28,678 nt of DNA from Clostridiaceae bacterium (lineage in GTDB: Bacteria > Bacillota > Clostridia > Oscillospirales > Acutalibacteraceae): positions 1-28,678 of the forward strand of contig CAJGCA010000015.1 in assembly GCA_904501705.1 (NCBI GenBank), given 5' to 3'. Made by a program: the position numbers and the translations under genes. The notes under the pieces are model-generated. The model ran no database searches. It saw only the letters and a list, made by a program, of their open reading frames with translations, and had not been told where the DNA came from. The stretch's first letter is position 1. Each line of letters opens with the position of its first letter. Below are positions 6,887 to 13,934 of the stretch, one piece after another.

Positions 6887-7774
6887 ATGGATCTGTGCGT
6901 AGCGGGACTGCCAATCCGCGTGGAGAGCGCGGACACCGAGTTCTTTTCGCGTCGTTTTGCCGAATATCAGCGGGATGACGGTCGTGCCCCCGTGCTGACC
7001 ATGCGCACGCGCCGCCTTGAGCACATACCCATCCCCGAGGGTGAACCAGTGCAGCGCATTAAGCAAGTCGAGATCGTGCGCACGGCGGACGGGCGGCTGT
7101 GTCGGTATCTTCGTGGGAAATACGCCGACGGAAGTCCCGGGCCTGTGCTGTTTGCCATCTATTATACGCCCGACTATGCTGAGGTGGATATCGAGCTGTT
7201 TGCCGAACGACACCACCCGGTGTTTTCGCTGACCGACTATGAATATATGTATACCGGTGCGTCGTTTCACAACCGCTTGGCGATGCTCGGCGGTGGGGTT
7301 TTGCATAGCTCGTCCATTGCGTGCAAAGGGCAGGGCATTGCGTTTTCCGCTCCCTCCGGCACGGGCAAGTCGACCCACACAGGGCTGTGGAAAGAAGCGT
7401 TTGGCGATGCGGTGGAGATCATCAACGACGATAAGCCCGCTATTTGGTTTGATGGCGATCAGGCGATGCTGTGCGGCACGCCGTGGAGCGGTAAGACGGC
7501 GCTTAATCGTAATCTCACCGTGCCGCTGAGAGCGATCGTGTTTATCGAGCGCGGAGAGGAGAACATCATCCGTCGTCTGGACACGGTGGACAGTATGTTC
7601 CATCTCACCACGCAGATCTGCCGCCCTTATTACGACGAGGCATTGGGCATTAAAATGCTGGACTTCACCGAACGGGTACAAGCGAACGTCCCTGTATACT
7701 GTCTCACATGCAACATCAGCCACGAGGCGGTTATGACGGTGTTTAATGAGATTTTTCCAAAGGAGAACTTATGA
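6887..7774 (+). CDS. HPr kinase-like (ScmC/PadeK-type) protein
   Basis: A 295-residue P-loop kinase of the HPr(Ser) kinase/PEP carboxykinase superfamily. The nucleotide-binding loop is APSGTGKST (about 155-163), and downstream NDDKP (about 180-184) is the acidic metal-binding segment of HprK-type domains. The N-terminal 130 residues are not the usual HprK N domain. Relatives in RiPP clusters phosphorylate or otherwise tailor a precursor peptide, for example the paeninodin kinase; the ScmC cassette protein is another relative. Here it is followed by a PqqD-like gene with one base between, which supports a peptide-related role; the substrate is unknown. ATG 6887 is chosen because AAGGGAGG lies 8 bases before it; the TTG at 6881 is too close. 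Confidence 0.8.
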   Translation: MDLCVAGLPIRVESADTEFFSRRFAEYQRDDGRAPVLTMRTRRLEHIPIPEGEPVQRIKQVEIVRTADGRLCRYLRGKYADGSPGPVLFAIYYTPDYAEVDIELFAERHHPVFSLTDYEYMYTGASFHNRLAMLGGGVLHSSSIACKGQGIAFSAPSGTGKSTHTGLWKEAFGDAVEIINDDKPAIWFDGDQAMLCGTPWSGKTALNRNLTVPLRAIVFIERGEENIIRRLDTVDSMFHLTTQICRPYYDEALGIKMLDFTERVQANVPVYCLTCNISHEAVMTVFNEIFPKENL

Positions 7775-7775
7775 T

Positions 7776-8039
7776 ATGAAAATTAAAAACGGATTTGTTT
7801 TGCGCAGTGTCGGTGGTCACTCCATCGTTGTGCCCGTCGGCGCGCAGACAATCGATTTTAACTGTATGATCACGCTCAATGAGACGGGCGCATTTTTGTG
7901 GCAGCAGCTGCAGAGCGAGCGCTCGTCGCAGGAGCTAATCGAGGCGCTGCTCGCGGAATACGAGGTTGAGACCGCGGTTGCCGAGGTGGATGTGGCGCGC
8001 TTTGTCGAGAAGTTGCAGCAGGCGGAGCTGCTCGTATGA
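7776..8039 (+). CDS. PqqD-like peptide-binding protein (RRE)
   Basis: An 87-residue PqqD-family protein, the RiPP recognition element that binds the leader of a ribosomally made peptide and presents it to modifying enzymes. The family pattern is visible: a short N-terminal beta region (GFVLRSVGGHSIVVPVG), NETGAFLWQQL (about 36-46), then helices ending in FVEKLQQAELLV. Length is typical for a stand-alone PqqD. AAGGAG lies in the end of the kinase gene, and the stop overlaps the next start (ATGA), so the genes are translationally coupled. No precursor peptide is visible nearby. Confidence 0.85.
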   Translation: MKIKNGFVLRSVGGHSIVVPVGAQTIDFNCMITLNETGAFLWQQLQSERSSQELIEALLAEYEVETAVAEVDVARFVEKLQQAELLV

Positions 8040-8611
8040 ACGGTGAACGGAACGCGGTAACCTTGCAGGTGTCGATGGAGGAGCTGTCCCCGTTGATGAT
8101 CTCCTGCCTTGACGAGGGAAAGGAAGTGCTGCTCACCGTTACGGGGAACAGTATGGCGCCCTTTCTGCGGCACAGTCGCGATCAGGTCGTGCTAAAAAAG
8201 CCAGCCGACCAGACTGCGTTACAGCCCGGAGAGGTGCCGCTCTATCGACGCAAGAACGGGCAGATGGTACTGCACCGTATCGTCGAGCGGGACGACGGAA
8301 TGAAGCGCTGCTTATATGGCGAGTGCGAGCCTTTGCAGTCGATGCATTCGAGCAGCTCGTTGACCTATACGATGCTGGGCGATGCCCAGACACAGCGCGA
8401 GCCGAATATTCACCCCGAGCAAATCGTGGCGGTAGCTACCGCCTTTGTGCGCAAAGGTAAGCGTTGGGATTGCTGCGGTACCGCCTACCGTCGGCGTTCG
8501 CTGCGTTGGCACAAGCTGATGCCGATAAGAATGTCGCTTGTTCGGCTGTGGCATCTGCTGCACGGTGTGAAGAATCGGGTAAAAGCTGTTCTCAAAATAA
8601 CAAGGAGATAG
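8036..8611 (+). CDS. S24/S26-type signal peptidase-like protein
   Basis: A 191-residue protein with the S24/S26 serine peptidase fold. The nucleophile is Ser in TGNSMAPFL (about residue 39). The second motif reads GQMVLHRIVERDD, with His at the place where bacterial type I signal peptidases have Lys, as in SipW/ER-type enzymes. A charged insertion follows, then MLGDAQTQREPNIHPEQIVAVATAFVR, the usual third box. The C-terminal tail is basic and not clearly membrane-spanning. Given the kinase, PqqD and exporter around it, I infer that it trims a peptide leader, or is a non-catalytic partner. It starts on the ATGA overlap with the PqqD gene. Confidence 0.72.
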   Translation: MNGERNAVTLQVSMEELSPLMISCLDEGKEVLLTVTGNSMAPFLRHSRDQVVLKKPADQTALQPGEVPLYRRKNGQMVLHRIVERDDGMKRCLYGECEPLQSMHSSSSLTYTMLGDAQTQREPNIHPEQIVAVATAFVRKGKRWDCCGTAYRRRSLRWHKLMPIRMSLVRLWHLLHGVKNRVKAVLKITRR

Positions 8612-8615
8612 TATT

Positions 8616-10271
8616 ATGACCTCACCGACTGCGAACAAGTGGATATGGCGAATCGCCCGACCCGACGTCGGGAGAATCGTGTTGCTTTCTGTGCTGACGG
8701 GGGCGTCCTCGGCGGCGGCGGTGGTGTTTGCGCTGCTCACCCGACAGGTGGTGGATATTGCTGTCGGGGATGCGCAAGGCAACCTGTGGGTATATATCGG
8801 TTGGCTGTTTGGCGTGCTGTTGATGCAGATCGCCATCGAGGTGTTTAATAGCCAGTTTAACACTCGCATTGCGGGCAGGATGGAGATGCGTATTAAGGAG
8901 CGTGTCTTTACGGCACTGTTTCGTAAGCAGTGGGTCGATGTCAGTCGTTTCCATTCGGGTGAGCTGCTCAATCGCCTTAACGCAGATGGTCATATTGTGG
9001 TGACGGGCGTAGTGGGTTTTGTGCCGAAACTGGTGTCGCTGGTAACCCGCTTGATTGCGTGCTTGACGGTGTTGGTGATCTTGGATGGTCGCTTTACGGC
9101 AATTATGCTGGGATTCGGTTTGTTGCTGCTCATCTGTAGCCGCGCCTACGGCAAGCGAGTGAAGCGCCTGCACAAAGAATGCCAGGAGAGCGATGGCAAG
9201 ACCAAGTCTTTTGCGCAAGAGGCGTTGGAGAACTGGATGATGATCCAGGCGTTTGACGGCGGAGATGTTGTGTGTGGACGGCTTGGTGAGCGATTAATGG
9301 CACATTTCACCAACCTTATTCGCCGCAATCGATGGAGTACGGCATCGCACGGCGTGATGCACCTGCTGTTTTCCGGCAGCTACTATGCGGCGCTGGCATG
9401 GGGTGCAGTCCGCTTGATGGCGGGGGCGATCTCCTATGGTACTCTGACCGCTTTTTTGCAGATCGTGGGGCAGATCCGTCAACCGTTTATGAGTATGTCG
9501 GGGTTGATGCCGCAGTACTACAATATGCTGGCATCCGCCGAACGCCTGATAGAATTGGAGGATCTCTCCGACGAACCGCGTGTGGCGGCAACGATACAGG
9601 AGCCATGGGGGAAATCGCTGCAGGCGTTGGAGATTGTCGACATCCATTTTGCTTATGAGGCTGACCACCCTGTGCTGACGGGGGCGTCGCTGACGGTGCG
9701 CCGCGGCGAGTTTGTTGCGCTCAGCGGATTCTCCGGCATCGGAAAATCGACCCTGTTTAAGCTGATGCTCGGCTTCTATGTGCCGCAGTTCGGTACGCTT
9801 ACCGCGGTGACCGCGGGTGGACGATACACACTTGGTGCATCGACACGCGGATTGTTTGCCTACGTGCCGCAGCAGAGCGTATTGCTTTCCGGTACGATTC
9901 GTGAGAATATTGCATTCTGTTGCCCTGATGCGACCGAGGAAATGATCTGGGCGGCGGCAGAGACGGCGGCGATCGCGGACGTTATCTGCGCACTGCCTGG
10001 CGGACTGGACACGCCGCTCGGTGAGCGTGGAGCGGGGCTGTCCGAGGGACAGATCCAGCGCTTGGCGATTGCGCGGGCGGTGTTGTACGACGCACCGATC
10101 CTGTTGCTTGACGAGGCGACGGCTTCGCTCGACGAGGCGACGGAAGAGTTGGTGCTACGCAACCTACGCGCGCTGACGGATAAGACCTGCCTGTGCATCT
10201 CTCATCGTCCTGCGGCCTTGCAGGTGTGTGACCGCGTTATCCATGTGGAAGACGGAAAATTGATCGAATAA
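8616..10271 (+). CDS. ABC exporter (fused permease and ATPase)
   Basis: A 551-residue half-transporter that exports a substrate with ATP. Residues about 15-310 form the transmembrane domain (several hydrophobic spans between 20 and 290). The ATPase domain follows: Walker A SGFSGIGKST (about 370-379), Q-loop and YVPQQS, signature LSEGQIQRL, Walker B LLLDEAT and the switch His in SHRP. There is no N-terminal C39 peptidase domain, so leader removal would fall to the S24/S26-like protein encoded just upstream. Architecture matches MsbA/PglK-like and lasso-peptide exporters. The preceding gene ends 4 bases upstream and AAGGAG is 8 bases before the ATG. Confidence 0.85.
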   Translation: MTSPTANKWIWRIARPDVGRIVLLSVLTGASSAAAVVFALLTRQVVDIAVGDAQGNLWVYIGWLFGVLLMQIAIEVFNSQFNTRIAGRMEMRIKERVFTALFRKQWVDVSRFHSGELLNRLNADGHIVVTGVVGFVPKLVSLVTRLIACLTVLVILDGRFTAIMLGFGLLLLICSRAYGKRVKRLHKECQESDGKTKSFAQEALENWMMIQAFDGGDVVCGRLGERLMAHFTNLIRRNRWSTASHGVMHLLFSGSYYAALAWGAVRLMAGAISYGTLTAFLQIVGQIRQPFMSMSGLMPQYYNMLASAERLIELEDLSDEPRVAATIQEPWGKSLQALEIVDIHFAYEADHPVLTGASLTVRRGEFVALSGFSGIGKSTLFKLMLGFYVPQFGTLTAVTAGGRYTLGASTRGLFAYVPQQSVLLSGTIRENIAFCCPDATEEMIWAAAETAAIADVICALPGGLDTPLGERGAGLSEGQIQRLAIARAVLYDAPILLLDEATASLDEATEELVLRNLRALTDKTCLCISHRPAALQVCDRVIHVEDGKLIE

Positions 10272-10274
10272 ACA

Positions 10275-10317
10275 AACCGATCCCCTCGGTGAACAGCCGA
10301 GGGGATCGGTTCTTATT
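10275..10317. terminator. Bidirectional terminator between ABC exporter and trmL
   Basis: A 13-base perfect stem CCGATCCCCTCGG (10277-10289) / CCGAGGGGATCGG (10297-10309), flanked by AA and TT. On the plus strand it ends in TTCTTATTTAA, and the minus-strand trmL stop abuts it. Confidence 0.85.
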
Positions 10318-10817
10318 TAATCTTCAAATTGGGTTAGATGACCTTTGGTGCGCATATTCGGGTAATTCCACTGGCGCAACACCTCGTACACGCCGACCGC
10401 CACGGAATTAGATAAGTTGAGTGAGCGGGCGGCATCGTTGTCGATCATCGGCAGGCGCACGCAGGAATCGGGGTTGTCGTGCAGCAGGGCTTCGGGCAGA
10501 CCCTTGGTCTCCTTACCGAAAACGAGATACGCGCCGTCGGGGTAGATCACATCCGAGTGGATGTGCTTTGCCTTGGTGGAGAAGTAGAAAAACGGTCCTT
10601 TGTTTTTCGCGAAAAAGTCGTCGAGGTCCTTATAATAGGTGATGTCCAGCAGGTGCCAGTAGTCCAGCCCTGCGCGTTTTAATTTTTTATCGTCGATGCG
10701 AAAGCCGAGCGGCTCGACGAGATGTAAGCGTGCGCCCGTCGCGGCGCAGGTGCGGCTGATGTTGCCGGTGTTTTGCGGAATCTCGGGCTCGACGAGTACG
10801 ATGTTGAGGGTAGGCAA
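10317..10817 (-). CDS. trmL: tRNA (cytidine(34)-2'-O)-methyltransferase
   Basis: A 166-residue SPOUT-fold methyltransferase that methylates the wobble ribose of certain tRNA-Leu species using S-adenosylmethionine. The N-terminal motif EPEIPQNTGNISRTC, the middle FGKETKGLP and the C-terminal knot NLSNSVAVGVYEVLRQ are the diagnostic TrmL blocks; length is normal. The start is a TTG: the mature-looking N terminus PTLNIVLVEP begins there, with AAAGGGG 8 bases upstream. A TTG at 10841 would add residues without similarity or binding site. The gene stands alone, ends at a bidirectional terminator, and has its own promoter. Confidence 0.9.
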   Translation of the reverse strand: MPTLNIVLVEPEIPQNTGNISRTCAATGARLHLVEPLGFRIDDKKLKRAGLDYWHLLDITYYKDLDDFFAKNKGPFFYFSTKAKHIHSDVIYPDGAYLVFGKETKGLPEALLHDNPDSCVRLPMIDNDAARSLNLSNSVAVGVYEVLRQWNYPNMRTKGHLTQFED

Positions 10818-10853
10818 AAGAAAAACCCCTTTGTGTGTCAAATTCTACATCAA

Positions 10854-10882
10854 ATAGTAACATACTTTTCCTGCCGACGCAA
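10854..10882 (-). promoter_or_regulatory. Promoter of trmL
   Basis: Minus strand: TTGCGT (10877-10882), 17-base spacer, TACTAT (10854-10859), about 37 bases before the trmL start. Confidence 0.6.
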
Positions 10883-10951
10883 GAAAAATTCCGCGCGCGG
10901 TGATAATTTCCCGTTGGATGCGCACACTAATGCCGAAAGGAGGCGTTGGAG

Positions 10952-11134
10952 ATGAACAATAAATCGTTCGGCAATTTTGTCAAAGGTATGGGGATGGGCG
11001 TAGCGCTCGGCTGTGCCGCAGGTGTGGTCGGCACCTGCTATATGAAGAAAAACAAAAAGGGACTCAAGCGCAACGCAGGGAAAACGCTGCATTCCATCGG
11101 CGATCTGTTGGAGAATGTGACGGATATGTTTTGA
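10952..11134 (+). CDS. YtxH-like small membrane-associated protein
   Basis: A 60-residue protein with a Gly/Val/Ala-rich N-terminal hydrophobic segment (about residues 8-30, VKGMGMGVALGCAAGVVGTC), a short Lys-rich stretch (KKNKKGLKR) and an amphipathic helix (TLHSIGDLLENVTDMF). This resembles YtxH-type general stress or envelope proteins in Firmicutes, which anchor to the membrane by the Gly-rich segment. ATG 10952 has AAAGGAGG 8 bases upstream; a TTG at 10946 is too close to that site. It is a single gene followed by a strong terminator. The specific role is unknown. Confidence 0.7.
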   Translation: MNNKSFGNFVKGMGMGVALGCAAGVVGTCYMKKNKKGLKRNAGKTLHSIGDLLENVTDMF

Positions 11135-11140
11135 TGCGGC

Positions 11141-11169
11141 AAAAGGCAGGAGACATTCCTGCCTTTTTT
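11141..11169 (+). terminator. Terminator after the YtxH-like gene
   Basis: Stem AAAAGGCAGGA (11141-11151) / TCCTGCCTTTT with a 5-base loop, running into a T tract on the plus strand. Confidence 0.85.
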
Positions 11170-11201
11170 GCTGTATAGAAGAGGAATTTGCCGTTTTATG
11201 C

Positions 11202-11230
11202 TTTACAAACCGCCGAAAGTCGTGTAAAAT
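11202..11230 (+). promoter_or_regulatory. Promoter of the membrane protein-SMS operon
   Basis: TTTACA (11202-11207), 17-base spacer, TAAAAT (11225-11230), 32 bases before the start of the membrane protein gene. Confidence 0.7.
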
Positions 11231-11262
11231 AATACGGAATAAATATAAGGATGTGACCTTTT

Positions 11263-11946
11263 TTGAATAACATTGATGATAAAGAATGGATTGAGACGCA
11301 ACCGGGAATCGAGTCTGAGGAAGAGATGGGTATCTTCGGCCGTTCGAAATCCCGCGAGGAGATCAAGGCTGAGGAGAAAGCACGTAAGAAGGCGGAACTG
11401 GAGGTTCTGCGCGATGCGCGTCGTCTCGCAAAAGAGGCGAAAAAAGTCGCACCGAAGGAGAACCGCCGCGATCTGCTGGTGATGGGCTTCATTCTGCTGG
11501 TGATCCTGATCGGAATCGGCGTGGCGCTCGGCACGAGCATCCACAAGGCGAATAAAGAGCTGAGCTACGAAATGAGCGAGGATACCCCCGGCTATTTCTA
11601 CGACGGCGAGGCGACGCCCGAACTCGATGAGGACGGCCTCACTGCCACGGTCAACGAGGTGTATTACACCAACGGCGGGCATCTGTGCGTGCATATGACG
11701 CTCGGCAACGGCGCGGATAAGGCGATGCGTCTGGATACGCTGGAGGTCAAGATCTCGAACGGCAACTCCGAGGCACTTATCGCCAGCGGCTACACCGCGA
11801 ATATCGACGATACTTATACCGTGTCTGCGGGCGGCACCAACACCTATACCTTCTACATCAAGCCCGAGCACGTGAAGATCGCCGACGATACGCTGCAGAC
11901 TATTGGCTACGAAATTACCGCGGTGGGAACACTCTTGGAGGAATAA
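11263..11946 (+). CDS. Single-pass membrane protein with extracellular beta domain
   Basis: A 227-residue protein of unknown family. The N-terminal 67 residues are cytoplasmic and highly charged, with a helical Lys/Glu/Ala region (about 27-66) likely to be a coiled coil. One membrane segment spans about residues 70-90 (LLVMGFILLVILIGIGVALG). The remaining 130 residues lie outside the cell and look like a beta-rich domain (VNEVYYTNGGHLCVHMTL, TNTYTFYIKPEHV), similar in style to Ig-like/DUF4352-type domains. TTG is the likely start, with AAGGATGTGA 8-10 bases before it. The smsC-like gene starts 8 bases after its stop, so it is probably co-transcribed with the Fe-S assembly pair. A functional link is not obvious. 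Confidence 0.6.
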   Translation: MNNIDDKEWIETQPGIESEEEMGIFGRSKSREEIKAEEKARKKAELEVLRDARRLAKEAKKVAPKENRRDLLVMGFILLVILIGIGVALGTSIHKANKELSYEMSEDTPGYFYDGEATPELDEDGLTATVNEVYYTNGGHLCVHMTLGNGADKAMRLDTLEVKISNGNSEALIASGYTANIDDTYTVSAGGTNTYTFYIKPEHVKIADDTLQTIGYEITAVGTLLEE

Positions 11947-11953
11947 ACAACCT

Positions 11954-12676
11954 ATGTTAGAACTGCAAAATGTATCATTCATTGTCGATAACGACGGCAC
12001 ACAGCGTGAGATCTTAAAGGACATCAACCTCACGATCGACGAGCGCTTTGTTGCGGTTACGGGCCCGAACGGCGGCGGTAAATCCACCCTCGCGCGGGTT
12101 ATCGCGGGCATCAACAAGCCGACTTCTGGGCGCATCCTGCTTGACGGTGAGGACATCACCGAAATAAGCATTACCGAGCGCGCGAAAAAGGGCATCAGCT
12201 TCGCATTTCAGCAGCCCGTGCGATTTAAAGGCCTGACGGTGCGCGATCTCATCACCCTCGCGGCTGGGCGTGATATCACCATCACCGAGGCGTGCTCCTA
12301 TCTGTCCGAGGTTGGTCTTTGCGCGCGTGAGTATATCGGGCGAGAAATTAACGCGAGCCTGTCGGGCGGCGAATTAAAGCGTATCGAGATCGCGATGATC
12401 ATCGCCCGCGGGACGAAATTTTCGCTCTTTGACGAGCCGGAGGCGGGCATCGACCTGTGGAGCTTCAACAACCTCATTCAGGTGTTCGAGAAGATGCACG
12501 AGAAGCTCGGTGGCTCGATTATGATCATCTCGCACCAGGAGCGTATCCTCAACATCGCTGACCGCGTGATTGTGCTCGCAGACGGCAAGGTAAAGGCCGA
12601 CGGCGCGCGCCAGGACATCCTGCCTGAGCTGCTCGGCAGCCACGAGGCGTGCTCGGTGCTGACGGATAAGTTATAA
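11954..12676 (+). CDS. smsC: SufC/SmsC-like Fe-S assembly ATPase
   Basis: A 240-residue cytoplasmic ABC-type ATPase of the SufC group, which drives the SufB-like scaffold on which Fe-S clusters are made. Walker A is GPNGGGKST (about 37-45), the signature is LSGGELKRIEIA, Walker B is SLFDEPEAGID and the switch His is in IISHQE; the FDEPEAGID wording is characteristic of SufC rather than transporters. No membrane protein partner follows; instead a SufB-like gene starts 13 bases downstream. The pair alone matches the described two-gene minimal SUF-like (SMS) system of archaea and Clostridia. Start ATG 11954 with GGAGG upstream in the previous gene's end. Confidence 0.82.
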   Translation: MLELQNVSFIVDNDGTQREILKDINLTIDERFVAVTGPNGGGKSTLARVIAGINKPTSGRILLDGEDITEISITERAKKGISFAFQQPVRFKGLTVRDLITLAAGRDITITEACSYLSEVGLCAREYIGREINASLSGGELKRIEIAMIIARGTKFSLFDEPEAGIDLWSFNNLIQVFEKMHEKLGGSIMIISHQERILNIADRVIVLADGKVKADGARQDILPELLGSHEACSVLTDKL

Positions 12677-12689
12677 GAGGTACAAAGCT

Positions 12690-13607
12690 ATGGACAAGAT
12701 TGAGAAAAATCTGCTCGAGCAGATCGCGGATCTGCACGACGTACCGCAGGGTGCGTATAATATCCGTGCCAACGGCCAGCTGTCGTCGCGTGCGACGACC
12801 GAAAACGTCGATATCGTTACCAAGACGGACAAGCCCGGCATTGATATTATCATCAAAGCGGGCACCAAGAACGAGAGCGTGCACATCCCTGTGCTCATCA
12901 GCCAGACGGGACTGCAGGATCTGGTGTATAACGACTTCTACGTCGGCGAGGACGCGGACGTTACCATCGTCGCGGGCTGCGGTATTCACAATGCAGGCGA
13001 CGATGAATCTCGCCACGACGGCATTCACTCCTTCCATCTTGCAAAGGGTGCGCGCCTGCGCTATATTGAAAAGCACTATGGCGAGGGGGACGGCAACGGC
13101 GAAAACGTGATGAACCCCACCACCGTGGTCGAGCTCGACGAGGGCGCGTATATGGAGATGGAGACTACCCAAATCAAGGGCATCAGCTCCACGGTGCGCG
13201 TGACCAAGGGAAGACTCGGCGACGGCGCGACGCTGATTGTTAAAGAGAAAATTATGACCCACGGCAAGCAATACGCAGAGACGGATTTCACCGTCGATAT
13301 GGACGGCGAGGATTGTAGCGCGAACGTCATTTCCCGTTCGGTCGCTAAGGGCACGTCGCGACAGGTGTTCCGCTCCCGCATCAACGGCAACAACCGCTGC
13401 TCGGGGCATACTGAGTGCGATGCCATCATTATGGACGACGCGTGCGTCAGCGCGATTCCCGAGGTAACGGCGAATCACCTTGAAGCGGCGCTCATCCATG
13501 AGGCGGCAATCGGCAAAATTGCAGGCGAACAGCTTATCAAACTGATGACCCTCGGTCTGACCGAGGAAGAAGCGGAAGAGCAGATCGTCAGCGGATTTTT
13601 GAAATAA
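12690..13607 (+). CDS. smsB: SufB/SmsB-like Fe-S cluster scaffold
   Basis: A 305-residue SufB/SufD-family protein that forms the scaffold for Fe-S cluster assembly with SmsC. The C-terminal SufBD core is present (ECDAIIMDDACVSAIPEV, then HEAAIGKIAGEQLIKLMTLGLTEEEAEEQI), and a beta-helix of short repeated strands fills the middle. It is much shorter than classical SufB (roughly 460-480 residues), lacking the N-terminal region, as expected for SmsB. There is no sufS, sufU or sufD next to it. The gene is preceded by AGAGG and followed by a strong terminator, so this is the last gene of the operon. Confidence 0.82.
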   Translation: MDKIEKNLLEQIADLHDVPQGAYNIRANGQLSSRATTENVDIVTKTDKPGIDIIIKAGTKNESVHIPVLISQTGLQDLVYNDFYVGEDADVTIVAGCGIHNAGDDESRHDGIHSFHLAKGARLRYIEKHYGEGDGNGENVMNPTTVVELDEGAYMEMETTQIKGISSTVRVTKGRLGDGATLIVKEKIMTHGKQYAETDFTVDMDGEDCSANVISRSVAKGTSRQVFRSRINGNNRCSGHTECDAIIMDDACVSAIPEVTANHLEAALIHEAAIGKIAGEQLIKLMTLGLTEEEAEEQIVSGFLK

Positions 13608-13609
13608 GC

Positions 13610-13650
13610 GTAAAAGCCTCCCTTGTGTAAAGGGAGGCTTTTACTGTATC
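13610..13650 (+). terminator. Terminator after smsB
   Basis: A 15-base stem GTAAAAGCCTCCCTT (13610-13624) / AAGGGAGGCTTTTAC (13630-13644), followed by TGTATCTTTT. Symmetrical A and T tracts let it work on both strands. Confidence 0.88.
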
Positions 13651-13654
13651 TTTT

Positions 13655-13870
13655 GACGGGCGGTCGAGGACGCCCGCCCCTACGATCTTGTTTGGGGCTT
13701 GTGCTTGTAGGGGATGGCGCTTGCGACATCCCGTGGAGATGTGCGACTTTGGCGGGACGTCGTAAACGCCGTCCCCTACGCAGGAATTCGTGGTCGTGTT
13801 GTAGGGGACGGGTCTCCCGTCCCGAATGGATCGGGACAAACCTCACGGGCGGGGAAACCCCGCCCCTACG
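13655..13870. repeat. Cluster of five alternating GTAGGGG hairpin repeats
   Basis: Five units of about 24-30 bases, in alternating orientation: 13655-13684 (-), 13707-13733 (+), 13753-13780 (-), 13801-13824 (+), 13844-13870 (-). Each begins GTAG and continues as a hairpin GGGNNG...CNNCCC whose NN bases differ between units but remain paired (CG/CG, AT/AT, AC/GT). The loop of the first three is GCG-NNNN-CGA; the last two have a tighter stem with a 3-base loop. No coding frame is supported in this intergenic stretch (13645-13934). They resemble REP/MITE-like dispersed palindromes. Confidence 0.8.
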
Positions 13871-13893
13871 ATGGAATGTGTAGATTTGTGCGC

Positions 13894-13930
13894 AACGAAC
13901 TCCCCACCCGAGCGGGTGGGGAGTTCGTTT
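13894..13930. terminator. Terminator between repeat cluster and lipoprotein gene
   Basis: A 17-base stem AACGAACTCCCCACCCG (13894-13910) / CGGGTGGGGAGTTCGTT (13913-13929) with a 2-base loop, four bases beyond the end of the minus-strand lipoprotein gene. The T tract is better on the plus strand than on the minus strand. Confidence 0.75.
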
Positions 13931-13934
13931 TATG

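Noticed and set aside
10952..11134. Precursor peptide for the kinase-PqqD-exporter operon
   Set aside because: The product is YtxH-like with a Gly-rich membrane segment, is separated by trmL and two terminators, and has its own promoter region and terminator.
13655..13870. CRISPR-like array
   Set aside because: Units alternate in orientation, vary in their arms and have no equal unique spacers; no cas gene is near. They fit hairpin repeats instead.
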